Below, in pieces: positions 1 to 11,319 of a DNA stretch of 24,672 bases. Every line of letters begins with the position of its first letter. The first letter of the stretch is position 1. The translations under genes were made by a program, and so were the position numbers. The stretch covers positions 1 to 24,672 of the forward strand of contig JABVXV010000211.1 in the NCBI GenBank assembly GCA_013365325.1, given 5' to 3'. The notes below the pieces were generated by a model. The model worked only from the letters and a program-made list of their open reading frames with translations, was not told where the DNA came from and searched no databases. The stretch comes from Dipetalonema caudispina. Taxonomy: Eukaryota; Nematoda; Chromadorea; Rhabditida; Onchocercidae.

Positions 1-160
<160 letters not shown>

Positions 161-958
161 CTGAAAAGTATGTATTCTTTTTCTGCTGTTAAAAAAGAAA
201 ATTGTTCTTTTCTGTTCCTTTCCCTCTTCTGACTTTTTTTGCTGAACTAGACAACATCATCTAAGTTCTTTTTATAAATAAATAATGTACTATTTAGATT
301 TAATGATCATTGATCAGCTTATTTAGATGTCTATCTTAAGTTACTTTTAATTATATCGCAAAGATATCAAACTATGCCAAGAACTCACTTCTACTTTATA
401 AATAATTAAACTCCGAAAAGAAATTTTCCAATGAAGGAAATACATTATATTAAATGAGCCAATAGCATTGCATTGCTAGCTAAATGATAGCTAGAAAGTA
501 GCAAAACAAGCCAAGAAGATATGATGGTACTTTATAAAAGTAGCATACATTTCCCGAATTTTGATAATCGATTCTCGTTAATCCCATAGAATCACGAAAT
601 TTGATAAAATCCCTGATTCATGAATTAGATGAGTGATACAAACAGAAGTGAGGAAGTGATGCTATTGTGATTTACCCAATAATAGAGACTCAATCATGAT
701 CTGATATCATTCATTACTTCAATTCCTTTTTTCTATAATGACTGATATTCTGATTACTGGATAGAATGAATTATTTGATCTCTGTCTAAAAAGTCACTAA
801 TTTCAATCATTTTCGATGCTTAATTATATCATATTGCGGTAATTAAAGAATTGGGTGAAAAGATTTCATTGATAATTTCTTTTTCATATATCCAAATAAC
901 ATTAAGTATTTCTTGATATGTTAATGTCTGTAATATTTCAACTGCTTATTGATATTCG
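161..958. other. AT-rich gene-free stretch
   Basis: No exon-like open frame, tRNA-like B box or mobile-element feature is visible. The only structure noted is a 7-bp inverted repeat, CTAGCTA / TAGCTAG, with a 5-base loop at 476-494. Such a short hairpin is not remarkable at this base composition. Confidence 0.6.
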
Positions 959-977
959 TTTTTTTTTTTTTTTTTTT
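959..977. repeat. T19 homopolymer
   Basis: An uninterrupted run of 19 T is followed by C and more T. It is one of the many long A/T runs confined to the left 14.3 kb of the window. Confidence 0.9.
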
Positions 978-1142
978 CTTTTTAAATTTAAAAATTTCAA
1001 ACATTTATCGGTTTAAATTAAAAATTGAAACAAAATTACAAATTATTTTTTGTAATTATTGTATGTTAAAAGAAAAGAGAAAAAAATCATTTGATGGTAA
1101 CTTTTAAGTATTAAATCTAATTTCAATTCAAATCAACTTTGT

Positions 1143-1162
1143 TGTTCATTGATCAATGAACA
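1143..1162. repeat. 20-bp perfect palindrome
   Basis: The sequence TGTTCATTGA / TCAATGAACA reads identically on both strands over 20 bases, centred on a GATC-like core. It has no spacer. It could be a symmetric protein-binding site or a fortuitous inverted repeat; nothing nearby decides. Confidence 0.85.
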
Positions 1163-1282
1163 TTAAAAGCACCGGTAGTAGCTACAAAATTGTGCAAACA
1201 CATCATGCTCCAATATCGTTATGTATCATCATCCCTTTTTCATTGTATGTATACTTTTTTGTCAGTGTATTCAATTAAGCAC

Positions 1283-1324
1283 GAAGAAGAAGAAGAAGAA
1301 GAAGAAGAAGAAGAAGAAGAAGAA
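1283..1324. repeat. (GAA)14 microsatellite
   Basis: Fourteen consecutive GAA/AAG triplets follow a single C. This purine-only strand could in principle form a triplex, as GAA arrays are known to do. It lies about 110 bases before the TTG array. No gene model includes it; the Lys run on the plus strand and the Leu run on the minus strand are repeat shadows. Confidence 0.95.
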
Positions 1325-1437
1325 AAGGATGAAACGAACGGCAAATAACAAAAATGCTGCAAATGTAAATAATTTCAATGCATTTATGAAACATTATTCC
1401 AATAGCAAATGCTTTTATTACATGGATCCTTCTTTTA

Positions 1438-1694
1438 TTGTCGTTGTTGTTATTGTTGCTGTTGTTGTTGTTGTTGTTGCTGTTGTTGTTGCTGTTGTCG
1501 TTGTTGTTATTGTTGCTGTTGTTGTTGTTGTTGTTGCTGTTGTTGTTGCTGTTGTTGTTGCTGTTGTTGTTGCTGTTGTTGTTGTTGTTGTTGCTGTTGT
1601 TGTTGCTGTTGTCGTTGTTGTTATTGTTGTTGTTGTTGTTGTTGTTGTTGCTGTTGTTGTTGCTGTTGTTGTTGCTGTTGTTGTTGCTGTTGTT

Positions 1695-1793
<99 letters not shown>

Positions 1794-1811
1794 ATTGTTG
1801 TTGTTGTTGTG
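1438..1811. repeat. (TTG)n array with a 57-bp higher-order unit
   Basis: About 374 bases consist of TTG triplets interrupted by TCG, TTA and CTG. The interruptions are not random. TCG occurs at 1441, 1498 and 1612 (spacings 57 and 114), each time followed by TTA three triplets later. CTG recurs at triplet positions 7, 14 and 18 of a 19-triplet unit. Four units can be followed (from 1441, 1498, 1555 and 1612), then the array decays into pure TTG. Several frames are open across it (poly-Val, poly-Cys, poly-Leu; poly-Asn on the minus strand). The CAA (poly-Gln) frame is broken by TAA wherever TTA occurs. I see no splice context or flanking coding sequence, so I call it non-coding. Confidence 0.93.
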
Positions 1812-3014
1812 ATTTTTTAATTTCAAACTATCTACGAATCAGTTATTCGATTAAAGAATATAAAATGATATATTTTGATGGAGGAGGAAAATATATTTTA
1901 GATATTTTGGAGAATTTTCACGTAATTAAAATTTCAACGGAAAATTTATGAAAAGTTTAAAAGTTGATGATTAGTGATAATTGTGTTAAGGATGATTTCA
2001 CACTTTAAAAAAGGTTATTAGATGAAGAGTATACTGATATAACAATGGATTGGTAAATTGATAGAAATAAATCGATTAAAATTTTATCTCACCAAGATTT
2101 ATAATTAAACCATTTTTACAGCTGAAAATTACCGGATAATAATTAATTAATTATTCTGCTTATTTGTAATTCTCACAGAAGTATATTTTACAATGTAATG
2201 CTATTGATTCTGGAGAGGGATATTGAAACAGATTTTTTTTTTTCATATTTTTCACAACTATTGCTAAGATCCATTGATATAAGTGTGTATATTTGAGTAA
2301 ATCCTATCATGAATGTCTTAATTAGTAATTCAGTTAATTAATTCATCGTAACATATACAACTTTTTTCCCCATCCAATATCAGGTAATATAATTATCAGA
2401 AATACTTATTATTTATATTAACTATTTTAAACCTTGCAATTATTTAAATTAATTGGGTAACATTTGCAATTACGGTAGGGTGTAATTAGTTACTTTTATT
2501 ATTACAAAGTCTATAATTTGATTAAATCTTTTTCGTGAGATATTTTTGACATTTTACATATAATGAAAATAATTTTTAAATATTCAAAACTTCATATTAT
2601 ATTTATGACATTTATAAGAAATTTCTTGATTTCATTATTACTGTATCATTATGAATAATTCAATCTAATATTTTATCTATTTCAGAAGTTTATTTCTTTT
2701 CTGAAAAGAAATAGAGTAGTTTTTTTTTTTTTTTCCGTTTTATGTCTGATGTACTTTCTTGTTGGTTGTTATTTCCGATGAAATGCCATTGAGAGTTAAA
2801 AATCAGACATCACCCATCAATCATAGCTATTTAATAAAAACATCGAAGACCAACATAAAATTTCATCAATCATCTTGAAGAAAAATGAATGATGTTCATT
2901 TTTAATAATTCTCTTTACCATTTTTTTTTTTTTTCAACTTTTCTCTTCTCTTTGATCAAACATCAATTATTAAAATTTCTCTCATTTCTAAAAATGATCA
3001 TTGTAAGATCATCG
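1812..3014. other. AT-rich gene-free stretch
   Basis: No exon with coding character was found on either strand. It contains short poly-T runs (for example about 2721-2734 and 2923-2934). A small open frame around 2889-3074 consists of poly-Phe and poly-Ser made by the T run and the TCA repeat, so it is not a gene. Confidence 0.6.

Positions 3015-3063
<49 letters not shown>
3015..3063. repeat. (TCA)16 microsatellite
   Basis: Sixteen near-perfect TCA triplets follow 'atcatcg'. The plus-strand poly-Ser reading comes from this unit and has no supporting coding context. Confidence 0.95.
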
Positions 3064-3418
3064 TAATCATTTAACTCATAAGTTTATATTAAAATTCATT
3101 TTTTACTGTATTTTATTATTCATTTATTTATTTTATTTGTTTAGCGATACAAATTAAGCGAGCATATTTCATACTCATTTATTCTTAGCTATGTTAATCA
3201 AAGGAAATTTAAGTAAAGTTCGAATTATATTAGACATGCTAATTTTATCCTAATAAAGTACTAAATATTATCGAATTTTTACTAATTTTTTCAAATATAA
3301 TACACAATTAAATCATTTTCTATTCGTATTTATTTACTTAATTTCTTTTCTTTCACATTTTATTGAGAAATGTCTGTTTATATTTTTCATTCCAAATTTT
3401 TATGAGATTGTCATTATG

Positions 3419-3421
<3 letters not shown>

Positions 3422-3462
<41 letters not shown>

Positions 3463-3503
3463 ATAAAAGAGAAAAAAAGAGAGAGAGAAAAAAAAAAAAA
3501 AAA
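3422..3503. repeat. A39 homopolymer followed by a GA-rich tract
   Basis: An uninterrupted run of 39 A (3422-3460) is followed by 'ttataaaagag', a short GAGA block and a second A run of about 16, ending in GGGAGAT. The purine-only composition continues on one strand for most of 80 bases. No target-site duplication or coding body next to it identifies it as the tail of a retrocopy. Confidence 0.9.
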
Positions 3504-3675
3504 GGGAGATAAAAGGATCAGGAAATAGAATAGGTATGTAGTAGTGACGGTAATCGACATAACATTGTTAAAAGATTGCCATCAAAGAAATGATTTCAAT
3601 TCAACGGAACATAAAACTCGCAACCCAATAACATATGGTATGGTATACAATTTATAGCTATGATTTAATTGTGTC

Positions 3676-3696
3676 TTTTTTTTTTTTTTTTTTTTT
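3676..3696. repeat. T21 homopolymer
   Basis: An uninterrupted run of 21 T. The 105-residue open frame that spans it (3635-3952) is built from poly-Phe and poly-Lys blocks and is not supported as a gene. Confidence 0.9.
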
Positions 3697-5065
3697 AATT
3701 TCAAAAAAAAAAAATGAACCAGTTTCTTTGCTATTCAATCCCTCTTCCTCTCATACAACAATTTTATTTCCTCAACTTTTTACAACTCTTTCAGTTACTT
3801 ACGAAAACACAAATAATCTTCTTGAAGCTTATATTATCATACTAACAATGGCAATATGCAAATTTTCATTTATCCTTACACTGTTATTGGGATATTTTAA
3901 TTTGTATGAAAATGGCTTAAAAAAAAAAAAAGAAAAAGAAATCATTGACTAGCAATAAGATACATTTATTGGACTCTTTGTATCATTTTATTTCAAAAAA
4001 AAAAATTCTCTTCCAATTCTCAAATACTCATATATGAATCGACTTTAGGAATAGAAAAAATATTAAATTAGTAACTGATAGTCAAGTGATAATTGATAAT
4101 AATCCTTTTCCCATTTTTATCTTTAAAACAGATAATATATATATATATCTTTTTTATTATTATTAGTATGGCGTTAATACAAATCATTTCATTTCGTTCC
4201 GTTTTTATTTTTTTTTTTTTTGAATTTTATTGTGTATTAAATATCACATTGCGATTGTGCGTTGTTACATAGTTCCGTTTTGATGAAAATAGGACAACTA
4301 TGAATGAAAGCAAATATAGCATGTCCTAGTTGGAAAATTATCCAGTTTTCCGGATTAATTCGTTTCAAATCATTTTCAATATTTAACATATTAATTAATG
4401 CTAATAAATTTGCAATCTATCTGTTTGCCAATTTACTATTTAAAAATTGCTATTTCATTCATATTAAACCATATATACTTTTCATCAAACTGTTAAGCAT
4501 TTTCTTCCTTTTTTTTTTTTTTTTTGTTTTTTCTTAAATTATCTTTTTTTCATCCATTTCTCCATATTTTAATTAACTTATTTCTTGAAATATTTTCTAC
4601 AACAAAAAAAAAAAATGGAAAGAAAAAAGAGAGAAAAAAAAAAATGCAAAACTTGTAATCATTTCTATGTATGAAGAAAAAAAAAAGAAAAAAAAAAAAA
4701 AGGGAGGAAAAGTAACTCATCTAAGGTAACATTTTCAATTTTACATGTTCTTTTCACATGAAAAAATTTCAAAATTTTTCCACTCATTTTAACATTTTCA
4801 TCTTTTCCATTTCCTCTTCTTTTCGTTTCCTAATGAGAGATCTCTGAAGCCTTCAATTTGTCAATCACTGATTAATCATTATAAATGTGTAGTGATGTAT
4901 TATTCAACATTTTGATAAATGAGAGTTTGCGATAGTTGTCGAAAATACCGCACATACTGATCGATAGGCATTGGCATCATCTAAACAACAAATTTCTTCA
5001 ACATACTTTCTTACGTAAACAACAACTTGAATATAAATACATATCAACCAAGCGTGATTCACGCA
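3697..5065. other. Gene-free stretch with many short A/T runs
   Basis: Homopolymers near 4208-4220 and 4509-4525, several interrupted A-rich blocks around 4600-4700 and a short AT dinucleotide tract near 4136-4147 are visible. No exon with coding character was found. Confidence 0.6.
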
Positions 5066-5137
5066 CATAGACACACACACACACACACGCACACAGACAG
5101 ACAGACAGACACACAGACACACACACACACACACACA
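5066..5137. repeat. Compound (CA)n / (CAGA)n microsatellite
   Basis: A CA dinucleotide tract passes into CAGA tetranucleotides at about 5094-5118 and back into CA, ending before 'aatatatat'. The Val/Cys-rich minus-strand open frame across it is a repeat shadow. Confidence 0.95.
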
Positions 5138-6790
5138 AATATATATCGATATAAACGAATAATTAAAAATCAGCAGAATTGAAATCAATGATTAAAGTAG
5201 CATCAAACAGATATTTGATGAGATATAAAAAGCAGTCATTTTGAACATTAGTCTAATTTACTATTAGTTTTTATTTAGTAATACTTTTATCTTCGTATCC
5301 GTTCTGAAGTAATCGATTTCATTACGGAATGATTCTTTCTGAGATATCCATGACAACAAAATTTGTCGAGACTAGACTGCCTGTTCCAGTTAAAGCATTC
5401 CAATGATAGTTGAAATTATTGATTGAAAAAGATTAATTCAACAAATCAGTCTTAATGATTAGATTGTCGATAATGCGAGATATACTCCTGAAATGGAATA
5501 TGATTTTGGCTTATTTAAAATTTCATTATATTTCAATGCTACTCATATATAGTTGTCATTTCTGCATTAACACTATATTTCTAAGTTAAATTTCTAAATA
5601 AGTTTCTGTTAAACTTATATTACTTTTTTTAAATTCCGTACTCATGTCATTTGATCTGCTGATATTTTAAATTCTGATTTACCCTTCATGAAATGATGAT
5701 TCAATCATGAATGAAATCACACATATGTTTAACACATATACAAAGCTATTGAAAGATGATAGATTCACTTATTTTGACAAAAATTTCCTTACCTAATCCG
5801 AAAGATTTGAAAATCTGAAATTCTATAACGAATTTTTTCATCTCTCAAAGATAATAGTACTCATTTTTTCGTAACTATTTAGAAATAAATGATATAAAGT
5901 AATTATAAAGATAATTATAAAGTGCAAATCATTGGTATCATTCAGTTGATTTGTAATTCCTGATAAATTCCGGGTGTAAACCAGTTTATCCGTTTTTGCT
6001 ATTCAACAGCCAACAATTGACATCATTATCGTGGTTAAAAAAAAAGGTGATATTTGGGACAGGATAGCTGTAATAACCAATAAAAGAGATGAATGCACTT
6101 TTCTGTTTTCTTTTTATTTTCCTGGTTCTTCAGAGCTTTGCCTTTTCCTCATATTCTTATTTAGTATCCAAAAGAATTGAGCCAAGTTTTATTGTCATCC
6201 TAATTTAACACTATTATATATAGCTTAAGATACACGATACACGATATTCTAGAAAAGTTAAGCTAATTTTACTTATTTCATTACTTCACTCATTGGATAT
6301 GATGAATTGAAATCAGCTGAGAAAGGTAATTTCGTTCCATCTTTATGATTATTAAAATATTTTGCAGTTTGCTAATTGAGAAGAACATATAATAGCAACG
6401 TAAAAAAAAAAAAAAACGATAATATAAGTGGAATAAAGTCGGGGTCAAATATGTCTTCGGCTAAATATGATTGAGGAAGATTTGTGCTTATGGTAAACTT
6501 TGAAGTCATTAAAAGTGTGAAAAAATTTTTATTGAATATAGCATTAGCATTTCACATATATTCACTGATACCCCAATGACCTTCATGATTTATACGTAAC
6601 CGTTTTGATCATTGATCTTTTATTTAGCGTCTTTATCCAAAACAAACTTCTATCAATGTTTATTTACCGGAAGGTTAATATTAGTAATAGAAAAATAACA
6701 ACTTATTGATAAACTGAACTTTGTTCATTAACATTTGTTGACGCTATAGCTAATCATACATTTGGTTGTATTAATATGCATTGATCATTT
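5138..6790. other. Upstream region of the nuclear receptor gene
   Basis: About 1.65 kb without a recognisable exon. A short start-to-stop frame near 5351 (beginning MTTKFVETRL, 17 codons) is coding-like but has no matching donor, so it was not called. Promoter elements of the receptor gene would be expected here, but I cannot point to a specific one. Confidence 0.5.
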
Positions 6791-6794
6791 TCAG
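6787..6794 (+). promoter_or_regulatory. Candidate trans-splice acceptor of the nuclear receptor mRNA
   Basis: The motif attttcag ends at 6794, 66 bases before the ATG at 6861. No cis donor of a convincing upstream coding exon was found, and the motif fits the nematode acceptor consensus. Spliced-leader addition here is an inference. Confidence 0.45.
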
Positions 6795-6860
6795 TTCAAC
6801 AATTTATCAGTATCGTCAATTGCGTCACTTCTGGATGTCGCTATCATTCATCATTAAAAG

Positions 6861-7614
6861 ATGGCATTCAAACAGTTCGGTAAAGATGACAAATCATCGT
6901 TAGATACATCCAATGATAGTATGCCTTTTTCATAAATATTTTTTTTTTTTTTTTAAATCCTTTCTAAAACTGTAATCTCTTTTCCGATTTTTCTTTTTTA
7001 TTTTTGATCCTGTCGTATTTTTCACAGAAGTTTATGGCAATCTAAAAGAAGAAGAAGGAGAAGAGGGAATAGTGCATGAAATCAGATAATTGATAATATA
7101 TGCTTTTGGGTAGTTAATTTTAAAATGAGAAATTCAGGAAATGTGAAGATAAGATAGATCAGAATTAAATATGCAAATAGCTTAAGCGAGAAAGAAATTA
7201 TGGATTGTTTTAGAATCCAATAAATGTATAAGACAAAAATAAAATGAGTCAAATCGGGACACTGAATATATATAACATGATAACTTGAACCGAATCAGAA
7301 TTGATAAATAATAGAATGTAAAAAAAAGGAATAAAAATTGCAAAATCAGTCACAATTATGATTCCTGATATTAAATTTTTAATTCCATTAAAAAAACCAA
7401 GCTTACATATATATCAATTTCAGCTGTATAAATATCATTCCTTTCCCTCCTACTCTGTTGTAATTTTCATCAATGAGATATTTCAATTTGTTACTAAGTT
7501 TTGTCAAATGAGATCCAAAGAAAAAAAAAAATGAAAAAATTCATTATAGATCGAGAAAAAGTGCAAATAATTCATGCAAACAACAATCAGTACAAATTTT
7601 AAGCAAAATGTTTT

Positions 7615-7675
<61 letters not shown>

Positions 7676-10600
7676 AAAAAATATAAAAAAAAAAAAAACT
7701 ATTAAAAAATTTCAAAAAAAAAACAACTGTTATAAAATTTCAAAAAAAAGGAACTATTATAAAATTTCAAAAAAAAAAGAAAAAAAAAAAAGAGAGAGAG
7801 AATCAAAGATTATGTTTCCAAAAATTTTTTGATAAGTAAATAATTCATTAGTAAGAAGAAGAAGAAAAAAAGGAACTGGTCCTTATTGATGGTATTACTA
7901 AATGGTTAAATTAAACCGGAAAATGCTGTTCATTTTATTTCTTTATCTTCAATGTTAATCATATCTTTTATCTTTTTTACAGCTATCATTTCAGACAAAT
8001 GTTACGCCTTTTTTTTTTTTTTTTTTTTCTCCAAACATACTACAAAATAATAGTTTTTATATTTCACTTTTTTCTTTTTACTATTTTGATCCATTTAACA
8101 AGAAAGCTTATATAGCATTTTTTTTTTTTCTGAATTATTTACCGAAGATTATGATATATTCAAGCAGATATGAGTTATTCCGGAGTACACAGAAATAAGT
8201 AATGCATCAATTTTATAATCGTAGTTTGTGCATAATACTTTAATTTTTTATGCAAAAAATCAAATGATTTGTACTGGTGATCTTACAATACATGAAATAA
8301 TCGTTAAGTGGAAGAAGGTATGTACGTGAACTTGTGATTTCAACAATCGCAATTTTCAACTTATCAGTTGTTTTTAACATCTCTGAAAGAATAATTGAAA
8401 TGAGGAAGAGAAATTTTTGCAAACAATACGATTAGATGGGTTATCTCAAAATTTGAAATTTTAATCATTCCAATGCTTGCTTTTAGATTTGAAGAGTATA
8501 TTAGGTAAGTAAATGGAAGCAAAGTATAACTATCAAAACGTCTACTTTTACTTCATTAATTTAATATTGCATTTTAAAATAATTTGTAAAAAATGTCAAT
8601 AATTCTTTTTTTTTTTTTGTTGCAATTTTCACTTTTTGAAGTGGTTGGCTATCGTTTTTTTTTTTTTTTTTTTTGTCCTTCTTTCCTATTCATTTCAATT
8701 ATCAAACAATTTATACATATTTATCGAAGTGATATATATTTGTTAACTTTCTTTAATTATTACCTAATCGTTTGTTTTTTTCGTTTTTTTTTGACAATGT
8801 GTAATTACTTTTAGCTTAAGTTAATTTTAAGGTAGCAATAAAGATAGATCGAAAGTTTAGGAATGATTTTTGATGCTTTAATATCCTTAGTTTATCATTT
8901 TCTTTCTTTCTTTCACTCTTTCTCAACATATCATTATTCATTATCAAGTATTTTTCAAACAAAAATTCATATTCGTTTACTTCAAAATTTAATTTCATCC
9001 ATACAATTTTAATTTCATTCCATTATTTATCTTCATTTATTCTAATTACGGCTTGCATTAATTACATGATTTACTTTGAGGAAATATTCTTTAGACAAAT
9101 CATTTCATGAACTTTTTCATAAATTCAAAGAGAAAGAGAGAGAGAGAGGGAGGGAGAGAGAGAGAGATGATTGTCAAATGAACGGAAGTTTTATTGCGTC
9201 CATTTTAAAGTATCTTCTTAGTACTTTTCCATTTTCTCAACTATTTATGTTTTATTGATTTTGTTAGCTATTAGAAATCATTTTCATACATTTCCGTCAT
9301 CTCCCATTGCAATACTAATAATAGTAGTAGTAGTACTCGTCATATTTCTCAAATACTTTCAATTCATTTCCATTATTATTGCATTTTCCGGTAAATATTT
9401 CCGGTCCATATATTCATGCACAGTACATATATATGATTGTAAAGAAGAGTTCCACTCATATAATGTCCACTTATTCATTGACTCAATCAATCAATCAATC
9501 AATCATTAATCTCATGCACTGAACTTCCCCAAAATGTTCCCATTTCATTTCATTTTTGAATTCATTGAAATAACGACTCTTCCTCTCTCTCTCTCTCTCT
9601 CTTTCTTTCTCTCTATGAATTTGACATATTTTATATTTACAATTTATTACTTTCTATCTGATTTATTTAAAAATTACTAGCAACAAAATGGTATATCGAT
9701 AGGTCAAAGGCGAAAGATAAAAATGATTAATAGATGAGAAGAGAGAGAAAATTGGGAGAAAATGATAAGAATACTTTAATGAATTATTGGATTACATTTA
9801 TCTCATATCTTTTCATCATTCATATATTTAAATTTAAATATGCATAAATTTTAATTTAAACAACAGTGATGAAAAAAAAAAAAAAAAAGGAAGCAACCGA
9901 ATATTTGTTTTTAAATTTATTGATAAAATTATTATTTTATAAGGAAGAACATTGTCAATTGATGTAAAAAGTGAATTGAATAAGTTGAAATTTTAAATGC
10001 TATCCTACTATTTTGAAACTTATCATTTCCTTTTTTTTTTCTCGATATGATAATGATAAATGATAATGAAAATATATTTTAGAAATAACCAAAACGATTG
10101 AGCATTGTGCTGTTTGCGGTGATTTAGCAACTGGTTTTCATTATGAAGTTGCTAGCTGTAATGGATGGTTAGTATTTTTATCAAATTACTTCAATTTGAA
10201 TCCTTATCAAATTTGTCTAATTAGAAGAGTTTTATTAAAATCGTTGAAATTCATGTTTTGTTGAACTTTCTTCCAAGCAATTATAATTACTTCCTATGGT
10301 TTGATCATTAAATAAATTACTGGACAGACTGAAAAAAAAAAAAAAAAAAAAAAAAAAAATTCTGAATAACTCGTAATTTTTTCTTAAATGGCTTTATTTA
10401 TTGAATGAAATTAGTAATTCGATATTAATAAGATGAAATGTTAGTTTAATTTAACTCTATTAGTTCAATCGTTGGCATAATATCACGAATTTATTCATTT
10501 TAAATTCTTGTTAAATGGAAATGATCAACTAGAAATATACAAATATCAAAGAAATATCTTTTTTGAGAAATAATTACTAATTCAAAATCAATGATAATTT

Positions 10601-11279
10601 ATTAGCATAGCTTTAAATTAGATCATAAAGTAGTGCTTTTGTAGAATGATAAACAACATTGAGTGGAAAAGAGTAGTTTTCCATTATAATTCATTTTAAT
10701 AAATTAAATAACAACTAGCACATATTGAAGTTTAATTTCATCAAACTATTTTGCAGTAAAACATTCTTCCGACGTACTTTGGTCTCTAATAGAACTTATA
10801 AATGTCACAAAAATGGTAATTGCACATTTGATAAAGGTATATTTGTTCATATCGTACCTTTTTTTTTTTTTTTTTTCATTATACTATATTCATTAAAAAT
10901 ATATTAAAATATAATTGAGTTATCAATATTATTCAGATATTTGCATACCTATTTTTATCAGTCATTTTCCAAACTTCGAAATCAATTTTATAGAAGTTAT
11001 ATTTTATATATATATTTTTTTAATGCAATTATATCTTAACTATATTATGTCTGATTTCCTGTAGAAGTGTAACTAAAACAAAAATGATTCAAAGATTATC
11101 AAATTGATTGATCAAATACTGATATTAGAAAAATTATCATTGAAGAGCTATATTTTGTTAAATGCCTAGATATGTTGTGTTATCAATTCTCTTCCAAATT
11201 ATTTTTCTGCGAAATTTCGATGAATTTCCGAAGCATAAAAATTCATTTTTCTAAAAAATTAATTTCCCAGTTAACATTT

Positions 11280-11319
<40 letters not shown>

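Larger units (their letters stand above)
6919..10082 (+). other. Long first intron of the nuclear receptor gene
   Basis: This 3164-base intron joins GAT A|gtatgc to tttag|AAATAACC in matching phase. It separates the 19-residue N-terminal exon from the first zinc-finger exon. It contains the A58 tract, a 27/28-bp tandem, GA, TC and AATC microsatellites and several T20 runs. No coding exon was recognised inside, so regulatory elements or an alternative promoter are possible but unseen. Confidence 0.8.

Noticed and set aside
1221..1951. Long open frames of poly-Val, poly-Cys, poly-Leu and poly-Asn
   Set aside because: They come from the TTG and GAA arrays, which stay open in several frames at once. 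There is no non-repetitive coding sequence, splice context or family similarity around them.
3422..3460. A39 run as the poly-A tail of a retroposed element
   Set aside because: No element body, target-site duplication or adjacent coding remnant was seen; many similar runs occur nearby.
3635..3952. 105-codon plus-strand frame
   Set aside because: It is built across T21 and A-rich runs, with low-complexity Phe and Lys blocks and no recognisable domain.
4904..5188. 94-codon minus-strand frame with Val-Cys repeats
   Set aside because: It is an artefact of the CA/CAGA microsatellite.
5351..5410. Short start-to-stop frame beginning MTTKFVETRL, considered as an alternative first exon of the nuclear receptor
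   Set aside because: It is only 17 codons long, and no donor in the phase needed to join exon 2 was visible.
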